Shown here: positions 37,602 to 47,168 of the stretch, in pieces | Layout: every line of letters begins with the position of its first letter | How positions within the stretch are numbered: the first letter of the stretch is position 1 | NCBI RefSeq assembly: GCF_002080045.1 | Contig: NZ_MUIN01000001.1 | Coordinates: 66,666 to 130,665, forward strand | Source: Pseudomonas sp. Bc-h | GTDB lineage: Bacteria; Pseudomonadota; Gammaproteobacteria; Pseudomonadales; Pseudomonadaceae | Reading direction: 5' to 3' | Length of the DNA stretch: 64,000 bases | Program-made: the position numbers and the translations under genes | Notes under the pieces: model-generated | Seen by the model: the letters and a program-made list of their open reading frames with translations, nothing else | Told to the model about the DNA's origin: nothing | The model's database searches: none

Positions 37602-37930
37602 GCTTCAAAGTCGTGATTCTGAATTCAGCAAAACTGGATTTGAAAGAACTCCGTGACTACGTAATCGCCAGGTTTTCTCGTTCGGTCTGGTTGGAAACAT
37701 CTGAGGGTCTGAAGAAAAGCATGCTGATGCTGGCAGCCTCTCCGCAGGCCGGGTCTGTTCCTGGTGAGATCGAAATGCTTGACCTCAACGAGTATCGACA
37801 GGTGGTGTCCGGCATGAACCGCATCATTTACGAGGTTCGACAGGATGCGGTATTTATTCACGCGGTCGTCGATGTGCGCCGGGATATGGTTTCGCTGCTG
37901 ACAAAGCGTCTTCTGCGCGTTCACCGATAG
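37598..37930 (+). CDS. Type II toxin, ParE/RelE family
   Basis: 110 residues: KVVILNSAKLDLKELRDYVI at the start and YRQVVSGMNRIIYEVRQDAVFIHAVVDVRRDM near the end, the ParE/RelE beta-sheet pattern. The C-terminal region has basic residues (TKRLLRVHR). It lacks an obvious full RelE ribonuclease set and looks closer to ParE (gyrase-directed), but this is not certain. The pair is single-copy here, between the lipoprotein operon and the convergent DUF924 gene, with no mobile-element signs nearby. Confidence 0.88.
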   Translation: MSFKVVILNSAKLDLKELRDYVIARFSRSVWLETSEGLKKSMLMLAASPQAGSVPGEIEMLDLNEYRQVVSGMNRIIYEVRQDAVFIHAVVDVRRDMVSLLTKRLLRVHR

Positions 37931-37932
37931 CC

Positions 37933-38535
37933 TCAAAACCGCGAGCCACGCTCCTTCAGAAACTCCACTTCCTCAGTCGTAGACTCACGCCCCACCACCT
38001 CATTGCGATGCGGGTACCTGCCGAAACGTTCGATCACCGCCCGATGCTTCTTCGCGTAGTCGAGGGTCCGGGTGAAGTAAGCACGTTCGGTGGAGGGCAG
38101 CAAAGCCAGCAAATCGGTGAAGCGGCGAACGGCGTCGTCTTGAGCGGCGAGGTTTTCGGTGTGTTCGAGCACCAGATAAATGAAGGTACGTTGCAGCGGG
38201 GTCAGCGCCAAGTCGCGTTCAAGCTTGAGGCCGTGTTTGACCAGCTCCTGAGCGCGTTTGTCGCCAGCGTAAGACTTGGGTGTATCGCGGAAAATCATGC
38301 GTGGCAGTTGATCGAGTAGCAGCACCAACGCCAGCCAGCCTTGCGGGGTTTCGGTCCATTCGGACAGTTCGCCCTTGAGCGCCTGTTCGACCAGACCACC
38401 GAAGCGGTTTAGCGCATCGGTGTCCTGGGATTTCTTCTTGCCAAACCAGAGCTTGTTTTTCTCCTTGGCAACCTCGTCCGGCGATTCGGCAGAACCGAAC
38501 CACCAATCCAGCAGAGGCCGCCAAGGCGCGCTCAT
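37933..38535 (-). CDS. DUF924 family protein
   Basis: 200 residues. It begins WRPLLDWWFGSAES, with LALVLLLDQLPRMIFRDTPKSYAGD and the C-terminal AKKHRAVIERFGRYPHRNEVVGRESTTEE, the DUF924 (YPO4044-like) signatures. It has an all-helical TPR-like fold; function is unknown. It is separated from fbp by only 5 bases, so they are likely co-transcribed, and is convergent with the toxin gene (2-base gap). Confidence 0.9.
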   Translation of the reverse strand: MSAPWRPLLDWWFGSAESPDEVAKEKNKLWFGKKKSQDTDALNRFGGLVEQALKGELSEWTETPQGWLALVLLLDQLPRMIFRDTPKSYAGDKRAQELVKHGLKLERDLALTPLQRTFIYLVLEHTENLAAQDDAVRRFTDLLALLPSTERAYFTRTLDYAKKHRAVIERFGRYPHRNEVVGRESTTEEVEFLKERGSRF

Positions 38536-38540
38536 GATCC

Positions 38541-39551
38541 TTACTCTTTGTGGTACGAAGTCGCGCGTTCCACTTCTTCTTTCGAGCCCAGGAACACCGC
38601 CACACGCTGGTGCAGGCCTTCAGGCTGAATGTCGAGGATGCGCTGATGGCCGTCGGTGGACGCGCCGCCAGCCTGTTCGACCAGGAATGACATCGGGTTG
38701 GCTTCGTACATCAGACGCAGTTTGCCTGGCTTGGACGGCTCGCGAGAGTCGCGTGGGTACATGAACAGGCCGCCACGGGTCAGGATGCGGTGTACGTCGG
38801 CCACCATCGCCGCGACCCAGCGCATGTTGTAGTTCTTCTTCAGCGGGCCTTCTTCACCGGCCAGCAGTTCTTCGACGTAGCGCTTGACCGGCGCTTCCCA
38901 GTGACGCTGGTTGGACATGTTGACCGCGAACTCCTGAGTGGACTCAGGGATGCGGATGTCTTCGTGGCTGAGTACGAAACTGCCCATTTCACGGTCCAGG
39001 GTGAAGCCTTTGACGCCGTCGCCCAGCGTCAGGACCAGCATGGTCTGTGGGCCGTAGATCGCATAACCGGCGGCGACCTGCTGGGTGCCTGGCTGCAGGA
39101 AGGCTTTTTCGTTCAGCGCTTCGTTCTGGCTCAGGTACTCGTTAGGGCAACGCAGAACCGAGAAGATGGTGCCGACCGGGGCGTTGATGTCGATGTTGGA
39201 CGAGCCGTCCAGTGGGTCGAATACCAGCAGGTACGCGCCCTTCGGGTATTTGCCCGGGATCTGGTAGGCGTTGTCCATTTCTTCCGACGCCATGCCGGCC
39301 AGGTGACCGCCCCATTCGTTGGCCTCAAGCAGGATCTCGTTGGACATCACGTCCAGTTTCTTCTGCACTTCACCTTGCACGTTTTCAGTACCCATGCTGC
39401 CCAGCACGCCACCCAGGGCGCCTTTGGATACTGCGTGGCTGATTTCCTTGCACGCACGCGCCACCACTTCGATAAGGAAGCGCAGATCGGCAGGAGTGTT
39501 ATTGCTGCGGGTCTGCTCAATCAGATAGCGACTCAGGGTAACGCGGGACAT
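38541..39551 (-). CDS. fbp: Fructose-1,6-bisphosphatase class I
   Basis: 336 residues. The metal and active-site motif is [20 protein letters not shown] (about residues 110-129). [20 protein letters not shown] and the substrate-binding [20 protein letters not shown] follow. It hydrolyses fructose-1,6-bisphosphate to fructose-6-phosphate in gluconeogenesis, which matters in a pseudomonad growing on amino acids such as histidine. It is upstream of DUF924. Confidence 0.96.
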   Translation of the reverse strand: MSRVTLSRYLIEQTRSNNTPADLRFLIEVVARACKEISHAVSKGALGGVLGSMGTENVQGEVQKKLDVMSNEILLEANEWGGHLAGMASEEMDNAYQIPGKYPKGAYLLVFDPLDGSSNIDINAPVGTIFSVLRCPNEYLSQNEALNEKAFLQPGTQQVAAGYAIYGPQTMLVLTLGDGVKGFTLDREMGSFVLSHEDIRIPESTQEFAVNMSNQRHWEAPVKRYVEELLAGEEGPLKKNYNMRWVAAMVADVHRILTRGGLFMYPRDSREPSKPGKLRLMYEANPMSFLVEQAGGASTDGHQRILDIQPEGLHQRVAVFLGSKEEVERATSYHKE

Positions 39552-39753
39552 GGAGAGCTCCGAAGAAGGGGGGATAAAAAACGCGCACAGTTTAACGCGT
39601 GTAAGGACTTATTACTGCCTGTCAGACCGACTTGGTAGTGATTGAGTTCACGGGCTACATGAGCGTAGACGTTGATCAGTGACAAGTTGGTGTACATCCT
39701 CCGGGTTTTTTCACCTGCGGGATCGGTTCAGCGCAGGCGACAGTGCCGCCTGT

Positions 39754-41136
39754 TTATTTATGGCGGGATGCGCGTAGCGTGCCAATCGCCATCCAGCCGA
39801 GAAATAACACCCCTAGAACCAGAACGCTCCACAGACCGATGCGCTTCCAGTCCAGACTGGCTGCTACAGGAGCTGCAGCCGCCGGAACCTCCACAGGCGT
39901 TACCGTCAGTTTCGCGCTGCCTAGAGACGCCAGCTTTTCCTGAGTCACGCCAGGCACCAGCGTCGACAGCGGCAGGTTGGCGCCTTTGATGGTCGCATTG
40001 CCAATGGCGACGCTGTACGGCGGGGCGCCGCGCCCGAGAAACACCACTTGTGTGGCGCGCACCGCGAAGCTCAGCTTTGGCGCATCGTTGCCCAGGCCGC
40101 CGCCGCGATCATCGACTTCCAGCTTGAGTTGCTGCACCACATTGCCGGGTAACTCCATTTCGTCCTGCACCACATCCTGCCCGTTCTGGGTCAGGCGATA
40201 CAGCAAGCCGCTGTCGATGAGCTGCCACGGTGCATTGCTGTCGCGACGGCCATATAAAGTGGCGGGCGCCAGGCTGTTGGGTTGGGTGATCGCGACTTTC
40301 ATTCGTTCGAGCGGCAGGGCGACCGGCAGTTGCCAGACATAAACGCCCGGCTTCTCGACGCTGCCATTGATGGTCGGCGACCAGCTCAGCGGCAGCGCGC
40401 CGGGTCGAGTGTTGACGACTTGCGCGGACGCCAGCGTCGGCGCCGTTTGTGGCGTGGTCCAGAGGAGTCGCAGATAGCGGGCACTGCGCCCCGGCAGCGT
40501 GACGACGCGCTGCTCGACAAGCTCATCGGCAAACGACAACCGCGCCACCTGGCCTTCGCCCCAACGCTTCCAATGCTGCAGATCGTCGCTGGCTTCGATG
40601 CTGAAACGCTGGAAGCCTTCGCGTTCGGTGCTCCAGTCGAGAATCAACTGGTCCAGCGGTGCGTTGATCGCGCTGGTGTCCAGCAGCCAGCCACGGAGAA
40701 TTTCTTCGCCCGCCTCGATCTCGCCTTGAGGCAACACTTCGACCAGCGTGCCGTTGGTCGAGCGTTCGACACGGATTTTCGGTTCGGCGTCCCTGGCATC
40801 GTCGCTGTTGTAGAGCGGGAACCACTTCACCGCGACAGGGGTTTGATCTTCCGCCCGCTGAGGTTCGCCGAGAGTGATTGCGTAGGGCTGCGCCTGCCCG
40901 TCCGCATTGAATACGCGCACGTCGTTGAGGTTGCTCTGGCGCGCACTCAACTGCAGCGCCAGCGGCAATTCGAGGCGATACCACGGGCCTTCGCCGCTGA
41001 CCGTCAGCGGGGTGTGACTGGCAAAGTCATCTGGCAGATCTTCAGCCTGAACCAACAACGCTGCGCACAGCATGACGCCGAACACAGCGGCCTTGACGAT
41101 GGACGGACGACTCACCAACTGACTCCTGCACTTCAT
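39754..41136 (-). CDS. DUF3999 family protein
   Basis: 460 residues. An N-terminal signal sequence (KAAVFGVMLCAALLVQAEDL) is followed by a long beta-rich periplasmic part (about 40-415; repeated galactose-binding-like pattern such as FSIEASDDLQHWKRWGEGQV) and one C-terminal membrane helix (IGLWSVLVLGVLFLGWMAIG). Its ATG overlaps the stop of the DUF2339 gene. The two families are regularly adjacent; function is unknown. It could be the periplasmic partner of the multispan DUF2339 protein. Confidence 0.85.
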   Translation of the reverse strand: MKCRSQLVSRPSIVKAAVFGVMLCAALLVQAEDLPDDFASHTPLTVSGEGPWYRLELPLALQLSARQSNLNDVRVFNADGQAQPYAITLGEPQRAEDQTPVAVKWFPLYNSDDARDAEPKIRVERSTNGTLVEVLPQGEIEAGEEILRGWLLDTSAINAPLDQLILDWSTEREGFQRFSIEASDDLQHWKRWGEGQVARLSFADELVEQRVVTLPGRSARYLRLLWTTPQTAPTLASAQVVNTRPGALPLSWSPTINGSVEKPGVYVWQLPVALPLERMKVAITQPNSLAPATLYGRRDSNAPWQLIDSGLLYRLTQNGQDVVQDEMELPGNVVQQLKLEVDDRGGGLGNDAPKLSFAVRATQVVFLGRGAPPYSVAIGNATIKGANLPLSTLVPGVTQEKLASLGSAKLTVTPVEVPAAAAPVAASLDWKRIGLWSVLVLGVLFLGWMAIGTLRASRHK

Positions 41137-43973
41137 TGCGGTGCCGAATCCTCGGTCGCAGAGTCGGCTGATTGCTGACTACGTGTAGGATTTTTCGGCG
41201 GTAATGGTGCGAAATATCCCACTACGAGCAGCAGAATGCCAACGCCAATAAAGGAAACGATCCGCTCCAGCCCACCGCGATTGCTCAGTTCGACAAAGAA
41301 CAGCTTGGCGACCACGATGCCGATCAGTACCGCGCCGACGATCCACAGATCACGCCGCGCGCGCAGATGACCGCCGATCATCAAAGCCAGTGCCATCAAG
41401 GTCCAGACAATGGAAAGCCCTGCCTGTACGCGCATGGATTCGAACAGCGCATCCGTGTGCCACGCCACGCCTGCCCAATGGTGAGCGGTGCGCATCACCA
41501 TCGCCGTCACCAGTGCGAACAGAGAGGCGCCCGCGATGACCAGCGCGACCTTGCTTGAGTGTTCGGCTTTTATTCCCGACTGCGGCAGTTGCCTGTTCGT
41601 CCAGCTGACAATACCCGCCAGGGTAATCAGCAAGCCCAACTCCAACGGGTTGATCAGCGGTATATAAGGCAGCGGATCGGCGGCTCCTTCGCTGAACCAG
41701 TTGGCCAGCCAGAACCACGCCAGCATCAGCACTGCCAGCGGCGCTGCGGCCCACAGACGATATTCGCGGGGATACGCACTGATCGGCCATGGCCAGTGGC
41801 GCGACGAGCTCATCGCCAGCAAATACAGGCTTGGCAGCAGTGCCCAGCCGAGCCAGCGCCAGGCGTTGTATGACTCGGACAGCACCAGCAGTCCATAACG
41901 CAACTCCAGCGACATCACACCGATGATCAGCCAACAGCCGAGCACATGGGCGCCACTGCGCAAGCCAGGAAGAAGCTGCGCGTCGAGCCGTCGCAGCGAC
42001 AGGACGTGAACAGTGAACACGGCCAGCCAACCCAGCCAGCCCCAATCTGCAGCAGGGTTGTAATAGGGATTGAACAGCATAAGGCCGAGCAACAGGGCGC
42101 TGACGGGTGTGAGTAGCACACACAGTTGCGCCAGCCCCGACCATTTCAAGCGCAGAGAGGCAATGGTCCAGAGTCCAACGCTGATGGCGCCAAGGAGCAA
42201 CAGCGTCGGCACCTCTCGAGCACCCGGTACGTAATGCGTGCTGACGCAGAGTGCAATCGACCACCACAACGCACCCCAGACCAGCAACGAAGGTTGCAAC
42301 ACCCGTACGCTCAGCGCCAGACGCAAGGTGCCGATGCGCTCCACGGTGTAGGCGCTGATCAGGCCGGCGAGAGAGATGATCAGTGGCGTCCAGAAATCGC
42401 CTTGGTCGAACGATGGCGAATACCAGCGGCCGATGATGCCGAGAAACGCGAAGCCTGCGCCGAGTTGCAGGAGTACGCCGAAGAAACGCGCCAGCAAGCG
42501 GTTCTGTCGCATGCCGAGCCAGAACACCGCCGACCCTTCGACAGCCCAGGCGACGGTCGTCCACTGCGCGCTCAGCCCCAGCGGAATCGCCAGCGTGGCG
42601 AACATCACGCCCAGTGACAGGCAGGTTTCTACCAAGAGCAATGCCCGGCCTGGTGCACGCCCGGCGAGCATTCGAGCGATGCCCATATAAAGGAGGCCCA
42701 TCACCAATGCGCTAAGGGCGGCGCCGAACTCGATGTGTTGGACGATGGCGTATTGCAGGCCGAACCCTGCGATGGGCGTGCCGAACAGCAGGCTGCCATC
42801 GACGTAGTGACTCTGTCTGGCCGACCAGCGCAGCACCGCTTCGCGGCTATCGTTTTCAGGGCCTGCGGCGTGCTGCTGCAACTTGCGACGGGCGAACAGC
42901 AGCCCGATGGCCAGATACATCAGGAAGAACAGAACCAGGAAAGGCTCGGTGCTCCAGAACAGATCCGGAGTATAGGATTTCAGTCCCCAGGCGCAGCCGA
43001 TGCCGAAGGTGCCGACGAAGCCGATCAGGTTCAGCGGGCGCCATGCCTTGAACCAGGCGATGGCAAAGATGCCCGCGTTGAGCAGCGCGAAATAGCTGAA
43101 CAGTGCAATGTGGCTGCCTTCGCCGCTGGAGGTCAGCAAAGGTGCCGCGAACCCACCAAGCGCCGCCACGCAGGCCAAGGCCAGCGAGTTCTGGGTGAGC
43201 GCCAGGATCGCTGAAAAAACGGTAACCGCCACCAGCAGGCTGAAGGCCATTCCAGGCGCCAGCAGTGTGTGCACCTTCATCGCGGCGAACACGGTCAGGT
43301 ACAACACCGCGACGCCGGTGCCTTGCAGCATGAGTGCAAAGGATTCGTTGCGTTGTCGCAGCCACCAGCCCAGTCCCAGCAACAGTAACGCGGCAAACGC
43401 AACCCCGGCGTAACGCGCTTCTATCGGAACGACCATGCCTTCGGTGGCGTAACGCAGCAGGAAGGCCAGGCCCAGGAACAGAAGCACGACACCTATTCGC
43501 AGTACCGTGTTGCCGCCCAGAAGCCATTCTTTGGCGCGTAAAAGAGCGCTGTCCAAGGCATTGGGGCCCGAAGGCGTGGCAACGGGGCGTGCGGGTTGTG
43601 GGGCGTCTGGCGGACGACGCCATTCGGCGTCTGTCGCGGTTTCGCTGGCAGCAGGCTCCAGATCCGGAAGATCGAAAAGCAGTTCCGGACCGGTATCGTC
43701 GACAGGCTGGATGTTCAGAGGGGCGGGGGCGGGCGCATCCGGCATTTGCGCGGCGGCGGAATCCAGGTGGCTCAGACGTTCCTGAATCGCTTGCAAAGCC
43801 TGTTGGGTTTTCGCCAGTTCGGCTTGCTGTACAGCGGCCTCGCGACTGATGGAAGACAGACGGAAACTCAGGCCCAACGCAAGCCCGATCACCGCGCCCA
43901 CGGCACCACCGATCAGCGACTCATCGAGCACCGCGCCGATAAACAGGCCAGCCAGCAAAAGAATCCATTGCAC
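41133..43973 (-). CDS. DUF2339 multispan membrane protein
   Basis: 946 residues, GTG start (VQWILLLAGLFIGAVLDESL). The first membrane segments are followed by a coiled coil (about 50-75, QQAELAKTQQALQAIQERL) and a Pro-rich linker, then about 25 membrane helices to the end (WLLGGNTVLRIGVVLLFLGLAFLLRY opens DUF2339). The GTG is chosen for its AAGGGA site and because the upstream residues look non-coding. Function is unknown; the architecture suggests a membrane scaffold or glycan/lipid transporter, but that is inference. Confidence 0.85.
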   Translation of the reverse strand: MQWILLLAGLFIGAVLDESLIGGAVGAVIGLALGLSFRLSSISREAAVQQAELAKTQQALQAIQERLSHLDSAAAQMPDAPAPAPLNIQPVDDTGPELLFDLPDLEPAASETATDAEWRRPPDAPQPARPVATPSGPNALDSALLRAKEWLLGGNTVLRIGVVLLFLGLAFLLRYATEGMVVPIEARYAGVAFAALLLLGLGWWLRQRNESFALMLQGTGVAVLYLTVFAAMKVHTLLAPGMAFSLLVAVTVFSAILALTQNSLALACVAALGGFAAPLLTSSGEGSHIALFSYFALLNAGIFAIAWFKAWRPLNLIGFVGTFGIGCAWGLKSYTPDLFWSTEPFLVLFFLMYLAIGLLFARRKLQQHAAGPENDSREAVLRWSARQSHYVDGSLLFGTPIAGFGLQYAIVQHIEFGAALSALVMGLLYMGIARMLAGRAPGRALLLVETCLSLGVMFATLAIPLGLSAQWTTVAWAVEGSAVFWLGMRQNRLLARFFGVLLQLGAGFAFLGIIGRWYSPSFDQGDFWTPLIISLAGLISAYTVERIGTLRLALSVRVLQPSLLVWGALWWSIALCVSTHYVPGAREVPTLLLLGAISVGLWTIASLRLKWSGLAQLCVLLTPVSALLLGLMLFNPYYNPAADWGWLGWLAVFTVHVLSLRRLDAQLLPGLRSGAHVLGCWLIIGVMSLELRYGLLVLSESYNAWRWLGWALLPSLYLLAMSSSRHWPWPISAYPREYRLWAAAPLAVLMLAWFWLANWFSEGAADPLPYIPLINPLELGLLITLAGIVSWTNRQLPQSGIKAEHSSKVALVIAGASLFALVTAMVMRTAHHWAGVAWHTDALFESMRVQAGLSIVWTLMALALMIGGHLRARRDLWIVGAVLIGIVVAKLFFVELSNRGGLERIVSFIGVGILLLVVGYFAPLPPKNPTRSQQSADSATEDSAPQ

Positions 43974-44103
43974 GCGTCGACATCCCTTCTCGGCCGGTGA
44001 TCGGCGATGGCAACGAGTATATCGGGCGGGAGAGGACAGGAAACAAATTGTGTCGGGGACTGAAGACTCGGTCACCGAAGAAGAGGGAATGGCACGCTCC
44101 CCA

Positions 44104-44171
44104 TGTAGCAGTCCGGCTTGCCGGCGGTGACGATTTGCATAATGTCACCGCTGGCAAGCCGGACTGATACA
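44104..44171. repeat. REP-like inverted repeat (class A)
   Basis: GTAGCAGTCCGGCTTGCCGG and inverted TGGCAAGCCGGACTG. It lies between glgP and the DUF2339 gene. Confidence 0.9.
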
Positions 44172-44223
44172 AGGATGTTGGCAGGCAGCGCAATCGCGCT
44201 TATCCGCCTTTTTATGCGCTACC

Positions 44224-46707
44224 TCAATCCAGCGCCTTCCAGATCTCGTTGGCGTACTCGCGAATGGTCCGGTCCGAGGAGAACCAGCCCATGCGCGCGG
44301 TGTTGAGCACTGCCGAGCGCCACCATTCCTTGGTGTCGTGCCAGCGCGCTTCGACCCGGGCCTGTGCCGCCCAGTAGGACTCGAAGTCAGCGCATACGAA
44401 GAAGCGGTCGTAGTTGATCAATTGATCGATCAGCCCGGCATAGCGATATGGATCATCCGGCGAGAATACCCCACCACGGATCGCCTGTAGCACATCGTTC
44501 AAGCGTGACGACGCCGTAATGTCGTTGTGCGCATTGAACTCTCCCGTATGTTTGCGCGCTTCGACTTCCTGCGCGGTCATGCCAAAGATGAACATGTGTT
44601 CAAGCCCGACCTGCTCGCTCATTTCCACGTTGGCGCCGTCCAGCGTGCCGATGGTCAACGCACCGTTGAGCCCGAACTTCATGTTACTGGTGCCCGAGGC
44701 TTCCAGACCCGCCGTGGAAATCTGCTCCGACAAGTCAGCGGCAGGGATGATGCTTTCCGCCAGGCTCACGTTGTAGTTGGGGATGAACACCACTTTCAGG
44801 CGACCGCGCAGGGTAGGGTCGTTATTGACCGTCCGCGCGATGTCGTTCGCCAGTTTAATGATCAGCTTGGCCGAGTGATAACTGGCCGCCGCCTTGCCCG
44901 CGAAGATCTTCACGCGCGGCACCCAGTTGGTGCTCGGGTCGGCCCGCATGGCCTGATAGAGCGCCACGGTGTGGAACAGATTGAGCAACTGGCGTTTGTA
45001 CTCGTGAATCCGTTTGACCTGCACATCGAACATCGCTTCAGGGTTGAGGGTAATACCCATGCGCTCCTGAATGATCGATGCCAGCGCCTGTTTGCTGTGC
45101 AGGCGTTGCGCTGCGAATTCCTTCTGGAAGGCCGGTTTGTCAGCCAGAGGTTCCAGTTTGAGCAGCGCGGTTTCGTGATTGTCGAGCACCTGCTCGCCCA
45201 GTTCCTGGACCAACATTGCGGTGAGCTGCGGGTTGGACTGGAACAGCCAGCGGCGGAAGGTGATGCCGTTGGTCTTGTTGTTGATCCGGTCAGGGTAAAG
45301 CTTGTGCAATTGCGCGAACACGGTCTTGCGCATCAGTTGGGTGTGCAGTGCCGACACGCCGTTGATACTGTGCGAGCCGATGAACGCCAGGTTACCCATG
45401 CGCACACGGCGGCCATTGTCTTCCTCGATCAGCGACACCGCGCGCAGCAGGCCGAACAAATCCGGGTCGTCCTTGTGCTCGAGGCGTACGTTGTCGATGT
45501 GCTGGGCGTTGATCATGTAGATGATTTGCATATGGCGCGGCAACATCCGCTCCATCAGACCCACCGACCAGGTTTCCAGTGCTTCTGGCAACAATGTGTG
45601 GTTGGTGTAAGCGAGGGTGCCGACCGTGATGCGCCAGGCTTCGTCCCACTCCACGTCGTGCAGGTCGATAAGGATGCGCATCAGCTCCGCCACCGCGATG
45701 GACGGGTGCGTGTCGTTCATCTGGATTGCCGCGTGTTCCGGCAGGCTGTTGATGGTGTAGCCCATGTTCTTGTGGCGACGCAGCAAGTCCTGCAGCGATG
45801 CTGACACGAAGAAGTATTCCTGGCGCAGGCGCAGTTCCTGGCCGGCTTCGGTGCTGTCGTTCGGATACAGAACGCGGGAAATACTTTCTGCCCGCACGAC
45901 CTCCGCCACGGCGCCGACGTGGTCACCGGCGTTGAAGCGTTCCAGGTGCAGGTCCTCCACGGCGCGTGCGCGCCACAGTCGTAAGGTATTCACGGCCTTG
46001 CCGCGCCAGCCGACGACGGGCGTGTCATAGGCAATAGCCCGCACGGTTTCCCCAGCGTGCCAGACCTGCCGGGTTTCGCCCGACGCGTCCAGCACCGGTG
46101 CACCTGTGACGTCGAGCACTGGCTGCACGCTACCGCCAAAGCCGATCTGGTAGATCACTTCCGGTCGTTCGAACTCCCATGGGTTACCGAAGTCCAGCCA
46201 GTTCTCGGTCTGCTCCTGCTGCCAGCCGTCGACAATGGCCTGACGGAACAGCCCGTGCTCGTAGCGAATGCCATAGCCATGGCCGGCGATGCCCAAGGTC
46301 GACATGCTTTCCATGAAGCAGGCAGCCAGACGGCCCAGACCGCCGTTGCCCAGCGCGGCATCGGGCTCCAGCGTGCGGATTTTTTCCAGGTCGACGTTCA
46401 GTCCCTTGAGCGCTTCGCGAGCGACTTCCATGATCCCCAGGTTGCTCAGGCTGTCGAACATCAAACGCCCGATCAGGAACTCCAGGGACAGGTAATAGAC
46501 GCGCTTTCTTTCCTGCCTGTAGATGTAGCGCGTGTGATTCATCCAGCGCTCGGCCATCTTGTCGCGGGTCGCCAAGGCAATGGCCATGAACCAGTCATGG
46601 TCGAACGCATGGTCGGCGTCTTTGCCGACGGCATACTCGAGTTTGGTGAGCACAGCTTCACGAAAGGCTGCCACTTCAGCGTCACGAACGTTGGGTTCCG
46701 GAGACAT
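44224..46707 (-). CDS. glgP: Glycogen/starch/alpha-glucan phosphorylase
   Basis: 827 residues. Signatures are RVYYLSLEFLIGRLM and ALGNGGLGRLAACFMES (early), RRWLFQSNPQL, and the pyridoxal-phosphate site EASGTSNMKFGLNGALTIGT near residue 665. It releases glucose-1-phosphate from alpha-1,4-glucans. The ATG at MSPEPNVRDAE is chosen; the frame runs 34 codons upstream without family similarity. It is alone here, not in a glg operon. Confidence 0.95.
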   Translation of the reverse strand: MSPEPNVRDAEVAAFREAVLTKLEYAVGKDADHAFDHDWFMAIALATRDKMAERWMNHTRYIYRQERKRVYYLSLEFLIGRLMFDSLSNLGIMEVAREALKGLNVDLEKIRTLEPDAALGNGGLGRLAACFMESMSTLGIAGHGYGIRYEHGLFRQAIVDGWQQEQTENWLDFGNPWEFERPEVIYQIGFGGSVQPVLDVTGAPVLDASGETRQVWHAGETVRAIAYDTPVVGWRGKAVNTLRLWRARAVEDLHLERFNAGDHVGAVAEVVRAESISRVLYPNDSTEAGQELRLRQEYFFVSASLQDLLRRHKNMGYTINSLPEHAAIQMNDTHPSIAVAELMRILIDLHDVEWDEAWRITVGTLAYTNHTLLPEALETWSVGLMERMLPRHMQIIYMINAQHIDNVRLEHKDDPDLFGLLRAVSLIEEDNGRRVRMGNLAFIGSHSINGVSALHTQLMRKTVFAQLHKLYPDRINNKTNGITFRRWLFQSNPQLTAMLVQELGEQVLDNHETALLKLEPLADKPAFQKEFAAQRLHSKQALASIIQERMGITLNPEAMFDVQVKRIHEYKRQLLNLFHTVALYQAMRADPSTNWVPRVKIFAGKAAASYHSAKLIIKLANDIARTVNNDPTLRGRLKVVFIPNYNVSLAESIIPAADLSEQISTAGLEASGTSNMKFGLNGALTIGTLDGANVEMSEQVGLEHMFIFGMTAQEVEARKHTGEFNAHNDITASSRLNDVLQAIRGGVFSPDDPYRYAGLIDQLINYDRFFVCADFESYWAAQARVEARWHDTKEWWRSAVLNTARMGWFSSDRTIREYANEIWKALD

Positions 46708-47168
46708 CGGGTACGACCTCAAGTTGGTTGGACGATTGAAAGGGGTTGTTTGACTGTAGGGCGTGTCGTTGGTTATTTCCTGCCAATCGGATGAAATTTC
46801 CGCTTGCACGACCCTCGGTTCGACTCAGGTAAAGCGCTCTGGTTCGCCTGCATCTGAACTTGAACCGCGTGGGTAAAAACGCTTGCATTGATCGTTCCAA
46901 CCTTCGTGTCTGCCACAGACTCTCCGGCTCATGGAGATCTTTGGTTCACCGTTTTTCGTGTAGCAGTCCGGCTTGCCGGCGGTGGTGTCTTGGCAATCGC
47001 TGCCGCCGGCAAGCCGGACTGCTACAGATTGGTCTTGACTCCCAGACACCCAGAGAACACAGGTGACAGCCGCGCAGAAACAGGCAAGCATGATGATTCA
47101 TCGATTCGGGTTTATGATGCCCAACGGCAGATAGATAGAAGCCCCTGAATTGGACTTATGGAGCACCT
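46708..47168. other. Divergent intergenic region glgP-pip
   Basis: About 460 bases without a convincing gene. It contains one well-preserved REP-like element and presumably the promoters of both flanking genes, but I cannot point to a confident -35/-10 pair. Confidence 0.6.
46959..47027. repeat. REP-like inverted repeat (class A), best-preserved copy
   Basis: TGTAGCAGTCCGGCTTGCCG and its inverted copy CGGCAAGCCGGACTGCTACA are nearly perfect arms with a 25-30 base interior. It can serve as the reference copy for the class. Confidence 0.93.

Noticed and set aside
37933..37936. CRISPR array, tRNA, prophage or insertion sequence anywhere in the window
   Set aside because: I looked for direct-repeat/spacer series, cloverleaf patterns with CCA ends, integrase or transposase motifs, and saw none; the coordinates given are only a placeholder for the whole window.
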